A DNA stretch of 64,000 nucleotides from Liriodendron chinense (GCA_003013855.2 ML058526.1:5146001-5210000); one strand, 5' to 3'. Counted from the first letter of the stretch, positions 1 to 12,046 are shown. Notes: generated by a model from the sequence alone, not told the origin. Numbers and translations: made by a program.

Positions 1-475
1 AAATTCAGGATGATTCAATACTCAAGTGGGCCACGTCAAAAAAGTATACCTAAAACCCATAAATTCACATTGCATGGCCCACATGAGTTTTGGAACACTG
101 TGAATTTTAGTTAATAATTTCTTCCTGATGGGGAATATCAGATGAATGGATTAGATGGCATATAAACACCACGGTGTGCTCTCTACAAAACTAACGGTCT
201 CAATCCCTAAATTTTCATGTGGTGTGGCCTACCTGAATTTTGGATAATCATGGATTTTAGGTTTAATGGTTAAAATAAATCGTAATACCTGATGGACGGA
301 TTGGATCACATGAAAGTTCCTCCCACGTGGTTCTATTTTGTGTAACTCCTGTGGTGCGCACGGATACTTACCTGCTCAGATCAGTTTTCTTCCCTTAAGG
401 CCAATTCTCTGCACGTACTTGTAGAAGACACTATTCTACAACTGATTCACGTGGGGCCCACCGGGTATTTGTTGC

Positions 476-768
476 AGGAAGCGGATTGCGCGCTGAGTAA
501 CTCAGTAGGCGCACTGAGTAACCTCGGTGGGGCCCACCATGATGTATGTGTCTTATCTACACCGTCCATACGCTTTGTCAGTGCATTTTAAGAAATAAGC
601 CCATAATTGAACTATATCCAAACTTCAAGTGGACCACACCGCAGGAAGTAGGAATTGAACGGCCACCATTGAAAACTTATTGGGGGCCACGAAGTTTTAT
701 ATGAAGTTGATATTTGTGTTTTCCCATCATCCACGTCCTTTGTGATCTTATGAACAGATTGGATTAGG
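476..768. mobile_element. Foldback (GTGGGCCC) repeat, left half only
   Basis: The tip (GGAAGCGGATTGCG...) runs into the core GGTGGGGCCCACCATGATG and then into the standard left arm (CACCGTCCAT, AAGTGGACCACACC, GATATTTGTGTTTTCCC). It stops exactly where the next complete copy begins at 769, so the right half is missing. The same tip type recurs at 25105-25650. There is no coding capacity. Confidence 0.6.
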
Positions 769-1260
769 TGAGACCCCAGATCCACCGAGGTGGGTGGGAC
801 CCAGTGATGTATGTGTCTTAAATCCACACCATCCAACCATTTTGAAAGATCATTTTAGGTGGTGATACCAAAAATGAAGCTGAATCAAATCTTAGGTGGA
901 TCACACCATAGAAACAGTCGTGATTGAATCTCTACCATTGAAAGCTTCATGGATTTCACCAGAATGTTTATTTGCCATTATTTTCCACCCAACTTGTTGA
1001 TAAGGTCACAAACATCTAGATGAAAAGACCAAATAAATATCATCTTGATCCAAAGCTTTTGTGGCCCACAGGAAGTTTTTAATGGTCAATCAGCACTGTT
1101 TCCTGTACTATGGCCCATCCGGGATTTGGAACTGATTCATTTTTTGGGTCATGCCCTAAAATGAGCTTTCAATATGGATGAACGGAATGGATGTAGTCAC
1201 ATATATCATAGTGGCCCCACAGTCAAGGGTCCCACCCACCTTGGTGGATCCGGGGTCTCA
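769..1260. mobile_element. Complete foldback element, 492 bp
   Basis: It starts TGAGACCCCAGATCCACCGA and ends with the near-perfect reverse complement (TGGATCCGGGGTCTCA). The arms stay complementary for roughly 200 bp each: motifs such as GATGTATGTGT, CCACACCATCC, AAATCTTAGGTGGATCACACC and CCATTGAAAGCTTC on the left have inverted partners on the right. The transcript would fold into one long hairpin. It is non-coding and MITE-like. I found no convincing target-site duplication. Confidence 0.65.
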
Positions 1261-1261
1261 G

Positions 1262-2100
1262 GTAGGATTGCACATCTGCCCGGTTAACCGGCCCAACTCG
1301 CCCGACCTAACCCGGTAGAAACACGATCTGTCTCGACCCAGCAAAGAAAATGGTCCGGTCCTAGGTGGGTACGGCCGGACTGTTTTTAATTTAAGTACGG
1401 TTTAGAGTACATGCCAAACCAGCCCGACCCGACCCGTACCTCGATCCATGTATACCTGACCCATTCCGCCCGACTCGAACCGTTCCGTTTATACTAATTT
1501 ATTACTTTTAGAAATATCTGTATGACATTATCATAAGGTTGGATGATCAACAAACATTAGGGTGGACTTTAGGAATCTTTTAATGGTGGGAGTTCAATGA
1601 CCACTTATTTTCGTGGTGTGGTCTACCTACAGCTTTTATTTGCTTCCTTTTTTAGACCATGTCCTATAATAATCTAGAAACACAGATGGACAACATGGAT
1701 TTACAACATATACATCGAGGTGAGCCTCATGGTCAAGGTCTCACCCACATGGCTGGTCCAGGGTCTCATCGACTCTCACCCACGACGACGTGGATATACA
1801 ATAAATCATCAAGGTGGGCCCCATGGTAGGGGTATCATGGGTTAAACATTTTTGTTTTTAATATACAAAGTTAAAAATAATGCAAATAAGCATAACATAA
1901 TCCTAACCTGACCCGACCCGGTTTAGCATATAAGGTAACGTGGGGTTAGGGTTGACCCTTTTACAAGTAGGGTAGGGTTAGGGTTGGGTTAGCCCAACCC
2001 GGTCACGACTTGGGCCGAAATCTGAACCTTTAAAATATGTTTAGGTTTGGTACACATTTGGGCCCAACCCGACCCTAACCCAACCCGTGTGCAGGCCTAC
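1262..2100. mobile_element. TIR element with GGGTT/CCCGACC-rich filling
   Basis: The left end GTAGGATTGCACA pairs with the right end (reverse complement GTAGGCCTGCACA). Just inside both ends lie degenerate runs of CCCGACC / AACCCGACCC. These recall the hAT-like elements at 18253 and 20468, but no target-site duplication is visible here. A right half of the foldback repeat sits inside (about 1537-1769). No open frame belongs to it. Confidence 0.45.
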
Positions 2101-2500
2101 TTACTTAATCCACTCCCCCCATTTTAGGGCGTGATCCCAAAATTGAGCAGATTCAAATCTCGGGTGGACCACACCACAGAAAACAATGGTGATTGACTAT
2201 TAAAACTTATTTTAGGCCACAAAAGTTTTCAATAAACTGATATATACTTGTGTGGTCTTTCATATAGGTCTTTGTAACCTTATCAACAGGATGGACGACA
2301 AATAAATGTTCCGATGGCCCTAGAAGTTTTTAATAGTGAGAATTCAATTACCACTGTTTCCTGTGCTGTGGTCCACCTAAGATTTAGATGTGGTTCATAT
2401 TTTGGCATCATGCCCTAAAATGATCTGTCAAAACGGATGGATGGTATAAATGTAAGGCACATACATCGTGGTGGGCCCCAAAGTCAAGGATCCACTGGAG
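2101..2500. mobile_element. Foldback repeat, near complete
   Basis: The left arm begins within TTAATCCACTCC and continues through GGGTGGACCACACCACAG and the central AACAGGATGGACGACAAATAAA. The right arm ends CATACATCGTGGTGGGCCCC. The extreme left tip is missing. It belongs to the same family as 769-1260. Confidence 0.55.
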
Positions 2501-3379
2501 TCATGCCCCATCTGACCTTTCCAGGTCTTCCCACCATCACAGTTGAACTCCCCAAAAATAGGCTAATCCAAACAAGACTTGGATCACCATGTGAACTTAG
2601 AGGCTTTTGGATGGTTCTCCATTGCTTCAATAGTGTGGCTCAGTCAATAATTATATGGGTGCTAATTTGTTGGGCATCCCATCGTCATGATAGGGCTCAC
2701 ACAGCACAAGAGATGTTATCATAGAAATAATGGACCTCTAAATTCACATGGTGGTCCACGTGATTGTTCAATAGGCATATTTTTTGGGCTGCCCAACTTT
2801 CATCATGGGCGGCTCTTCTGGATGGGTTGGATGCTACATTCAAATAGAGATGGGTCCATGTGTAGTTTTAAATAAGCCTTCTACAAGGATTTGCAACATA
2901 ATCAAACTTGTAGACTAAAATCAACTCTAGAATGATAAGAGACCAACATAAGTCCAAGAAAACATTTATTTGTTTTCTTGATGGGCTCATTAGGGATGAT
3001 CCAAGATGCTAATTTTGTAACAATTGGATGATCCTAACCATCCAAATAAGTCACTTTTGCTTGTTGAATTGAAGCCTTAGTCTTTTAATTTAAAGGTATG
3101 ATTTAAGACGATGTGGGCCCACCAGATTCTCTTGTGGAACATATTGTTGCCCTCAATTAAGCCAGTCAAGGCTACTCATGTGACCAAGGGCCTAGATTGG
3201 ATGTATGTGTGCGTGTATAATTGCACGGGTATGCTAGGGTCTGTCAGACTTAAAGTTTTCTTTTCTTGACTAAATTGTTAGTGCCCTCGTGTCGAGATGC
3301 ACAGATTACAGATTGGATTAGGATCCAAGGTCCTCACGACCACCAATTGATACACTCCATACTCAAGCGATTTGGGTAA
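2501..3379. other. Gene-free interval
   Basis: Short open frames only, with no recognisable domain, RNA gene or repeat boundary. The last bases (GGTAA, 3375-3379) are a candidate target-site duplication of the gypsy composite that follows. Confidence 0.5.
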
Positions 3380-4064
3380 TGTAACACCACGAGATTTAGG
3401 CTCCCGTGTACATCACGACGGTCGAATTCCCAAGGCTATTTGGAATGTGTGAGGGTTACACCCCGTACATAATTTTCACACAAACACGCACATTTCACAC
3501 TATTTGGAAACCATGAGCAAGACGGTGGAACCAAACTTATATATTATTTCATTAACTAAACTAAATAATCAAACCATGTAACCGTCATTCAATCAATCAC
3601 CATGTTCACAACTACGTCCTCCCATTGGGATTTATTACTATTCAAATACTTAATAAATGCTAGAACTATGAATAACTATGCGGTCTCGTCTTCCATCATC
3701 TTCTCCTGCGAGCCATCATAATCGTCTCCTTGAGGCTCGGGTTCCTGAGGATCGTTACCAACATGTTCTAAATTATTTTCCACAAAAACACTGTCAAAAG
3801 CGGCATAGTAAAGAACTACTTTAAGGTTAGAAATAATAATCGCATAAAAAATCATAACAAAATATCCATTACTCTTACTTAATGCAATACATAATAATGC
3901 ATGACCCAACGTAGGAATCCTTAGACATGCCGTTAGGGGTTTTGGGACACGTAAGTCCATAATTTTGCCCGACCACGTGAGAAATGGGACGCTTATAGCC
4001 CAAATCTACATGTGACAGTGTATGGGAGAAGTAGGACGCTTTGGCCTATTCTCAATTCCATATA

Positions 4065-4495
4065 GATGAATATCGGAACACCTGGTTAAGAGGTTGCCTT
4101 AACCTGAGACGGTGCTTTTAGCTTGTCCGGTTAAGTGGCCACCCTGATCTGTGGTGGTGGTATCAAGATTTTCCGACTAAGTGGTTGTTAAATCCATTTA
4201 TTACTATTATTATTATTATTATTATTATTATATTTATTATTATTATTATTCCTCAAGTTGTTAAGGATCTCCATAAGACTATAGTTGAGCATGGTTGTTA
4301 TGAAGTTTAGTAGTACGGGCCACCATCCTAGGATGTGATGCGTCGGTTACGACTATTTTGATGAGTAATGAACCATGAGGTAGGATGTGGTGGACATGGT
4401 GGTACCAAAGGTTGGTTAGACGTTAAATGGCTTGGTGTAAATTGGTAATAATAATAAAGAATGGTTAACTCATGCATGCACGTGGCTCCATGTGG
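4065..4495 (+). repeat. LTR sub-segment inverted relative to its LTR
   Basis: It reads on the plus strand from GATGAATATCGGAACACC to GTGGCTCCATGTGG, the same direction as 13827-14221 in the right LTR. Yet all flanking left-LTR sequence is the reverse complement of the right LTR. It includes a (TTA)n tract that is longer here than in the right copy, and an extra few bases (GACATGGTG). Confidence 0.75.
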
Positions 4496-4995
4496 ATCAA
4501 GGTCCATCTACATATATAAAAGGAATATAATATAATAAGAATCTCCATTAGACAATCACAACTATTCTTTATACAATATAGAAGGAAAGGTGATCCCTTT
4601 AAAGATGGTTACACGAATCTCATATGTGCAACAAACATTCTATTCCTTACTAATTCTCTAAGTCAAATGAATGTCCTCATCACCATGGGATGAAAAAAAG
4701 TATCTAAAAACATTCATATATAGCTAACTAAGGAGAGAACAAAGAAACACATGTAAATAAAAGCATATAAGAATTATCAACTTTCAAAACAAGAGATTAT
4801 TAACCCAATCTTAAAGGAGTTCTCACCTTATGATCTTCGGCTTATTAGAGATATAAGATGATGAAATAATAGCAAGATGATACTCCTTCTCTCTTCCCCC
4901 CCTCCCTCTCTCTCTCTCTCTCTCTCTCGTTCTCTTTCTCTTTCTCTTTCTCTCTCAAATTCGTGGGTGGGGGTTACCTCTGGCTAAGGGAGGCC

Positions 4996-5005
4996 CTATA
5001 TATAG
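4996..5005 (-). promoter_or_regulatory. TATA box of left LTR
   Basis: The minus strand reads CTCTATATATAGGGCCTCCC, then a GA-rich stretch (4880-4955). The same arrangement occurs in the right LTR, marking the likely U3/R transition. Confidence 0.5.
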
Positions 5006-6243
5006 AGGTAGGGTCAGAATTAGGGTTTAGATAAGCTACACCATCTTCAGTACATAATCTTTCGAGCCGTTTTGAAAAGTGTACACAACATGGTTTGAGG
5101 AGAAATTCCACATGTTTGTTAAGTCAAGTATGGGCTACAAAATGGTCATGATGGATTTTGGAATGAGGCCCACTAAGTGATGAACGGTTCACGAGAAGAA
5201 AATAGGAAATAATGAGTTTAGAATTAGAAACTTTTGAACGGGCGGTTTATCTGAAAATTGGACACCTAGGGTGGGTTTAGATGGGTCCAATGAGGCAGGT
5301 AGGGTCCACAAATTGAGGATCCACAGTCGTTTGATAGGATTTTAGCGCAAGAGGAGATTCTAAAGAATTCCTACATAAGGTGAGAGAGACTTCCGTTTTT
5401 TTGGTGATTCTCTGCGTTGATTAGCTAGAAAGGATTATTAAGATCCTCTAGAAGCTTTCCTATGATCCCATGTGAAGAGGTTCCCCGAATTGGAAGATCC
5501 AAGTTTCCAACTGTTGGAAGGGAATATGAGATCGGGTTCGATTCGCGATGGGATGAGATGAAGTTTGGTAGGAGGGGGTTTCGGAGGGTAAGGAAGAAGA
5601 TGGACGGCTTAGATTTCTGAACCGAGGCCCACATGATGAACTGTGGATAAGGCAGTGGTGGCAGCGGACGTACAACATAAGTTATAACAAAAACTCCGTC
5701 GGGCCAGTCGCGGGCCGGTCGGCCCAGTCAGTGGGTTTAGCTACGGTGGGTCCCACTGGGATGTATATATTAAATCCACTCCATCCAGCAGGTGAGCCAT
5801 GTGATTTTAGGCATTGACACAAAAATTGGGACAAATCCGAGATCGGGTGGCCCACTTATGATCCAATTTCTGATTAGGGCATTTGTAGGATGATTGGAGG
5901 GCTGAAATTCGACATGTACGGTTAAAATGTGTCCAAATGCTAAAGTCTGGGGTTTTGTGTCATTATGATCGCTGAAAGTTAGCATACTTAAAATGGCAGT
6001 TTAACTTAAGTTATCCAATGGCATTTTTGTAATTATCATAAATCTTCGAGTTTGGAGGAATCTAACCCTTCTAAGTTGTTAATGGAATTATTCTAAGCAA
6101 CTTTAATAAAGGGTACTCCCTATGATCTCCTACGGATGTCCCGTTATTCGAATTTTAATATCAATGGTTGGTATTTAATATAAAAAAATAGAAATAAATT
6201 TCAGAAAAATTTAAAATAAGTATGGTAAATCTGGGGCGTTACA

Positions 6244-6259
6244 ACTCCCCCCACCTTAA
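6244..6259 (-). other. Polypurine tract, minus-strand element
   Basis: The minus strand reads TTAAGGTGGGGGGAGT immediately before TGTAACGCCCC of the LTR and just after the pol stop. This is the plus-strand DNA primer site typical of Ty3/gypsy elements. Confidence 0.75.
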
Positions 6260-6261
6260 AA

Positions 6262-9200
6262 CTAAACTTCGTCCTCGAAGTTACCTGAATGTACGGCGAA
6301 AAGGTGTGGATAAGCTTTCTTCATTAATTTCTTCTTCGGTCTCCCAAGTTGCTTCCTCTTCTTCGTGAAACGACCATACAATTTTTACTAGTGGAATGAC
6401 TTTCTTTTGCAGTACGTGCTCTTTTCGGTCCACGATACGTAGTTTTGTTCGATATATGACCCGTCACTATGTACTTCATTATTTTTCCATTCGATCACGT
6501 GAGCGTCGTCTCTGTTGTACTTCCTCAACATCGATACGTGAAAAACGTTATGGACGTTTGCTAGTTGTGGGGGCAAGGCCAGACGATAGGCTACTTCACC
6601 AACTCGTTGGAGAATTTAGAATGGTCCAATGAAACGCGGAGCTAACTTTCCCTTCTGTCCGAACCTTAACATTCCTTTCATAGGTGATATCTTTAAAAAT
6701 ACATGATCCCCTTCTTTGAACTCCAAATCCCGTCGTTGATTATCCGTGTAACTCTTTTGCCTGCTTTGAGCTACTTTTAGGCGCTTTTGAATGATGTCAA
6801 TCTTTTCTGAGGTAATTTGAACAATTTCGTGCCCAATCAAGCTTCGATCTCCTACTTCGGCCCAACATTGAGGCATGCGATAAGGGCGGCCATACAGAGC
6901 TTCAAATTGTGCCATACCTATACTTGCCTAAAAGTTATTGTTATAGGCAAACTCTGCCAGAGGTAGGTAATCTTCCCAACTTCCCTTAAAGTCCAACACA
7001 CATGCTCGCAACATATCTTCCAGGATCTGGTTCACACGTTCTGTCTGACCATTCGTTTGTGGGTGGTAGGCTGTACTATACTTGAGCGACGTTCCCATAG
7101 CTTGTTGCATCTTTGACCATAATGATGATGTATAGCGTGAATCTCTGTCTAATATAATCGATACCGGTACCCCGTGTAAACGTACAACTTCTTTCACATA
7201 CAACTCCGCCAATTCTGATACCTTCGCCGATACTCGGGTCATGACAAAGTGAGCTAATTTGGTGAGGCGATCTACTATCACCCAAATGGCGTCATGATTC
7301 TTTCTCCGACTTGGGTAAACCCGTGATGAAGTCCATAGTAATGTGCTCCCACTCCCACTTAAGAATCTCCGATTGTTTCAACAATCCTCCTGGCTTTTTG
7401 TGCTCAGCCTTTACCTGTTGACACGTGAGGCACTTAGATATGTATTCTGCGATCTCTCACTTCTTGTTGTTCCACGAGTACTGCCTCTTCATGTCCTGAT
7501 ACATCTTCGTGCTCCCCGGGTGAATCTTTAACTTCGAGCGATGTGCTTCGTCCATCACTTCCTTCTTCAAACTTAGTTTATTTGGCACACATAGACGGTC
7601 GCGAAAACGTATGCCCCCATCTGATCTAATTCGCCAATCTACATTTCCTTCATTGGCCATAAATTTTGTCATTATTTCCTATAGTTCGTCGTCTTGGTTC
7701 TGAGCACCAATGATTTTACACATCAAGGTCGGTTCTACTACAATATTATTCACTTTCACTACTTGGCTCCCAATGTTTAATTTTACATCAAAATCCTTTA
7801 TAAAATTTAGCATTTCCCACTTCTTGAGGATGCAAGACATTGTTGTCTCATGTACCTTCTTCCTACTAAGGGCATCAGCCACTGCATTAGCTTTCCCAAG
7901 GTTATAGCACAACTCTATCTGAAAATCCTTAAGTGTCTCCATCCATCTCCATTGATGCATATTCAGATCTTTCTGCTGAAATAAGTACTTCAAGCTCTTG
8001 TGGTCGGTGTTTAACTTGAATTGCTCCTCATACAAATAATGTCTCCAAATCTTTAAGGCAAAGATCACAGCTGCTAATTCTAGGTCGTGCATGGGATAGT
8101 TCTGCTCGTGTGGTCTCAATTGGCGAGAGGCGTAAGCTATTACTTTATCTACCTGCATCAATACACAACCCAGGCCTGCTCGTGAAGCATCGGTATGGAC
8201 CACAAATTCTACTCCTTCTTCGAGTAATACTAGAATTGAGGCTATTGTTAACAATTCTTTCAGCCTTTGAAAAGCTTCTTCTGCCTTCGTGCTCCAAACA
8301 AAGCGAGTATTCTTCCTAGTTAACTCGGTCAAGGGGCGATCAATCTTTGAGAATTCTTTGATGAAACGATGATAGTATCCTGCGAGCCCTAGGAAACTTC
8401 GCACTTCGGTGACTGAGGTAGGTTGGATCCATTAACGGACCGCCTCAACTTTGGATTGGTCGACTGTTATCCCATCGCGGGTGACTATATGACCAAGGAA
8501 CTTCACTTCTTCTTCCCATAAATCACATTTCTTTAACTTAGCATATGATTGGTTGTCCTTCAGTGTTTGTAAAGTTATTCTTAGATGCTTGGTGTGCTCT
8601 TCCTTACTCTTCGAATATATGAGGATATCATCGATGAAAACAATAACGAATTTATCTAGGTAGGGCTTGAATACACAGTTTATCGGGTCCATGAATACTG
8701 CTGGGGCGTTTGTCAGTCCGAAGGGCATGACAACAAACTCATAATGTCCATACCTCGTTCTGAATGCTGTTTTGGAAATATCTGCATCTCTCACTCTTAG
8801 CTGATGGTACCCAGACCTTAAATCAATCTTTGAAAAGAACTGGGCTCCTCTTAATTGGTCGAAAAGATCATCTATGCGCAGAAGAGGATACTTCTTCTTA
8901 ATAGTGGCTTGGTTCAACTTTCTATAATTAATACATAGGCAAAGAGAACCATCCTTTTTCCGTACAAAGAGGACAGGCGCGGCCCAGGGAGATACGCTGG
9001 GGCGAATAAATCCTTGCTCTAGGAGTTCTTCTAACTGTTTCTTCAATTCTTGCAACTCTACAGGAGCCATACGGTACACTGTCAATGCTATAGGTGCCGT
9101 ACCGGGCACGAGATCAATGGCGAAATCTACTTCACGCTTTGGAGGTAGACCAGGAATATCTTGGAATACTTCAGGGAATTCAGTTACTGTGGGGATTTGG

Positions 9201-9667
9201 TCGACAGATAGCTCAACCAATTCTCCGACGCATATCAAGTGTTTGATTACTTCCTTTCTCTTCTTACCTTTGAACACTATCGGGTCGTGGCTCGGAAGAG
9301 ACAATGATATGGTCTTGGCATGGCAATCCAAGTTCACCCGGTGCTTAGAGAGCCAGTCCATTCCCAAGATCACGTCGAAGTTCTTCATGTTCAATACAAC
9401 TAGATTTGATTCAAATTTGACTCTGTCAATGGTTAAAAGATACCTTTGACATTCCTTTCTTAGTTATACAATTCGATCGATAGGTGTTGCTATGACCACA
9501 GATTCACCTAAGCGTTCTACCTTTATGTCTAATCGAGCTACGACTGATACAGCAATAAAAGAAATGGAGGCACCACTATCAAATAAGACAACTACTGGAT
9601 CATCGCCGATAAAGATAGTACCTTCGATGGCGCGAGGGTCTTCTTCCACATTATCTGGTGGAGCCAT
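6262..9667 (-). pseudogene. pol: Ty3/gypsy pol (PR-RT-RNaseH-INT), decayed
   Basis: Order on the minus strand: aspartic protease with LFDSGASISFI (9464-9667); reverse transcriptase with FIRPSVSPWAAPVLFV, KIDLRSGYHQ, MPFGLTNAPA and FIDDILIYS (8432-9394); RNase H with HTDASRAGLG and ADALSRK (7679-8404); integrase zinc finger ending CLTCQQVK and catalytic core with YHPQTNGQTERVNQ (6928-7672); C-terminal tail with FHVSMLRKY and a chromovirus-like end. In-frame stops interrupt it at 9464, 8432, 7679, about 7457, 6928 and 6616. Frameshifts lie near 7285-7460 and near 6390-6420. Most pieces share one frame, so this was once a single polyprotein. It is non-functional as read. The lineage looks like Tekay/Del chromoviruses, by inference only. 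Confidence 0.85.
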
Positions 9668-9849
9668 AGTGTAGAGACGTTTGCTTCTCTCTTCTGCATT
9701 TGAGGACGGGCTGCTGCAAGTGGTCTAGATGCTTGATTCTGCTGTTGTGGTTGACTCCCCTTAGGCTGGGAGGCATTCTTCTCATCTGCAGCCTTCTTGA
9801 AATAATTGATGGCCTTGTGTCCAAGCTTTTCGTAGCAATGACAGCTGAA

Positions 9850-10929
9850 CTAGTCCCGATTTTGTTGCTGATTGGTTGGTGCAAGTCTTGGTCTCTTGTC
9901 AGGAATGGAAGGTGGGTTTGGTACTGCTCTGCTTTTCTGGCCTACTTGCCTTGTTTGATTTCGCTGCTGGATATAGCGTTCAGTGTCTTTCTCAGCGATC
10001 ATTGCTCGATCTATGATCTCTTCATAAGTACGTAGCTTTAATATGCTAATCTTTGACCGAATACTAGGCCTCAAGCCTTCCTGGAACTTGTGGATCTTGC
10101 AGTCCAGGTCTTCTACTGCTGAGGGTAGGTAACTTGACAACTCAGCAAATTTGTCTTCATATTGGGCTACGGTGAGGTTACCTTGCTCTAGTTTCAGGAA
10201 TTCAGATATCTTTTCTTTCCTATATGCTTCAGGGAAAAACTTGTCATAGAACTTGGCATGAAAAGTGTCCCACGTCCATTGGAATCCTTCTGGGACTCTT
10301 CTTTTTGCTGCCTGCCACCAAACATAGGCTGCCCCCTCTAATAGGTATGCAGCTAGGGTCACTCAGTGTTGCATGGGGCAAGCCAGGGTGTCTAGTGCTT
10401 TAGCCACTTTCTTGAGCCAATAATCCGCCTTGGTAGGGTCAGGGTTTCCATGGAACTTTTCAGGATGTAGCTTCAGGAATTTCTCAATCAGGATGGTTTC
10501 TTCAGGAAGCATGAACCGAGGTTGATTCGGCGGAGGAGCCTGTCTAGGTGCTAGGGGTACTTGAAATATTTCAGGTTGATTTTGGGGTATTGGTGTGGTT
10601 GTCTGAGTTTCCACTGGAGGCGGAGGTACGGTTTGAGTAGAGGTTGGAATCGGAGTTTTGCCAGGGGTCACGATCGTTATCAGTTGTTCGAGGGTGGCCT
10701 GGTGTCGGGTTTGTTGCTTATGTTGTTGGGCCTATTGTTGCTGAATGATACCGGTGAGACGATCGAGTGCTCCTAACATGGCTTCCGAAGGTTGTAGAGC
10801 ATTGGAGTTTCCTCCTACTGAAGTCATTGGTGGATTTATATTAGGACTCGCAATGTTAGCCACGGGTGGTGACTCAGGCTGGGGTGAGGCCGAGGAAACG
10901 TTTCTCGAAGATTTCCTCTTAGGGGCCAT
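9850..10929 (-). pseudogene. gag: Ty3/gypsy gag, decayed
   Basis: The start at 10929 (MAPKRKSSR) opens a Pro/Gln-rich N-terminus. The capsid domain follows: KFHGNPDPTKADYWLKKV, then TLAAYLLEGAAYVWW and WDTFHAKFYDKFFPEAYR, typical of retrotransposon gag. One frame is broken by TAG at 10732 and TGA at 10363 and ends at 9850. Just beyond (about 9780-9850), the zinc-knuckle region reads CHCYEKLGHKAINYF. It has lost the standard CX2CX4HX4C spacing and its last Cys. The protease and pol frame is offset from gag, so a frameshift separates them. Confidence 0.8.
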
Positions 10930-11439
10930 TAAACTAAAAATAAGAGTTCTATAGGTTAGAGGGCGCTTCTAAGGTGAAAACTAATGAACTCAAATAAAAA
11001 AGTTCGAGTTAGAGGTTCACCTAGCTCGTAGTTAGGGAATCTGATACCCAGGACTTGATCGCGCTCTCAGATTTTTTTCTCTCAAACTGGAAGTCTTTTT
11101 TCCTCTGAACTTTGGAGGGTAGATAGATGATTAGGTGGGGAATATCTTAAAATTTTCTCAGAATAAAAATCTTATGATAAAGTCTAGTTTTGACCCCCAC
11201 AAGTTTGAAAAACGTAACAGATCAGCAGACTTTTATGTAAAATACATGCTATTGTCGGAATTTTCCTGATTTAATTACACATTGAATTAATCTGAAATTT
11301 TATACGGATACTGGAGACTGAGTTAGGAATCTCTAAAAAAAATTATAAAATTTTATGAAAATCTGAAAATACATTTTTCAATATCGGAATTACAGATGGG
11401 TCTAAAAATCTGCCCTAATTGAAATAATTAGAAATAAAA
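10930..11439 (-). other. 5' leader of gypsy element, truncated
   Basis: AT-rich sequence upstream of gag on the minus strand. It contains CTGGGTATCAGA (about 11042-11053), which resembles part of an initiator-Met tRNA primer-binding site but has extra bases and is not next to an LTR end. It stops abruptly at 11439/11440, where the inverted pol arm starts. The expected 5' LTR is missing. Confidence 0.4.
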
Positions 11440-12028
11440 TAGGAGATCGAAGCTTGATTGGGCCGAAAATTGTTCAACTTACCTCAGAAAAGATTGACAT
11501 AATTCGAAAACGCCTAAAAGTAGCTCAAAACAGGCAAAAGAGTTACGTAGATAATCGACGACGGGATTTGGAGTTCAAAGAAGGGGATCATGTATTTTTA
11601 AAGATATCGCATATGAAAGGAATGTTGAGTTCGGACAGAAGGAAAAGTTAGCTCCGCGTTTCATTGGACCATTCCAGATTCTTCAACGAGTTGGTGAAGT
11701 AACCTATCGTCTGGCCTTGCCCCCACAGCTAGCAAACGTCCATAACGTTTTTCACGTATCGATGTTGAGGAAGTACAACAGAGACGACGCTCACGTGATC
11801 GAATGGGAAAAGATCGAAGTACGTAGTGACCGGTCATACATCGAAGAACCACTGCGTATCTTGGACCGAAAAGAGCACGTACTGCGAAAGAAAGTCATTC
11901 CACTAGTAAAAGTTGTATGGTCGTTTCACGAAGAAGAGGAAGCAACTTGGGCGACTGAAGAAGAAATGAAGAAAGCTTATCCACACCTTTTCACCATACA
12001 TTCAAGTAACTTCGAGGACGAAGTTTAA
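11440..12028 (+). pseudogene. Second copy of gypsy pol 3' end, plus strand
   Basis: Reverse-complement counterpart of 6264-6853. The frame at 11454 encodes TSEKIDIIRKRLKVAQ and DLEFKEGDHVFLKIS (integrase C-terminal region), then shifts. The frame 11717-12028 carries NVHNVFHVSMLRKY, EEPLRILDRKEHVLRKKV and EEATWATEEEMKKAYPHLF up to a natural stop. It is less damaged at its 3' end than the minus-strand copy and is followed by a polypurine tract and an LTR. Confidence 0.8.
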
Positions 12029-12030
12029 TT

Positions 12031-12046
12031 TTAAGGTGGGGGGAGT
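12031..12046 (+). other. Polypurine tract, plus-strand arm
   Basis: TTAAGGTGGGGGGAGT lies directly before TGTAACGCCCC, mirroring 6244-6259. Confidence 0.75.

Larger units (their letters stand above)
3380..6243 (-). repeat. Left LTR of gypsy composite (minus orientation)
   Basis: On the minus strand it runs TGTAACGCCCC...GTGTTACA-type ends and sits directly after the polypurine tract. It contains a TATA box followed by a GA-rich tract near 4880-5005, and a copy of the foldback repeat near 5744-5990. A segment at 4065-4495 is reversed relative to the other LTR. A 94-codon open frame (3676-3960, minus) is not conserved intact in the other copy and is probably non-coding. Confidence 0.8.

Noticed and set aside
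1900..2095. Telomere-like AACCC/GGGTT runs
   Set aside because: Irregular mixture of CCCGACC and CCCTAACC without the TTTAGGG period, inside a TIR element.
3676..3960. 94-codon frame as an LTR-encoded protein
   Set aside because: Not preserved in the right LTR (shifts and stops) and without domain similarity.
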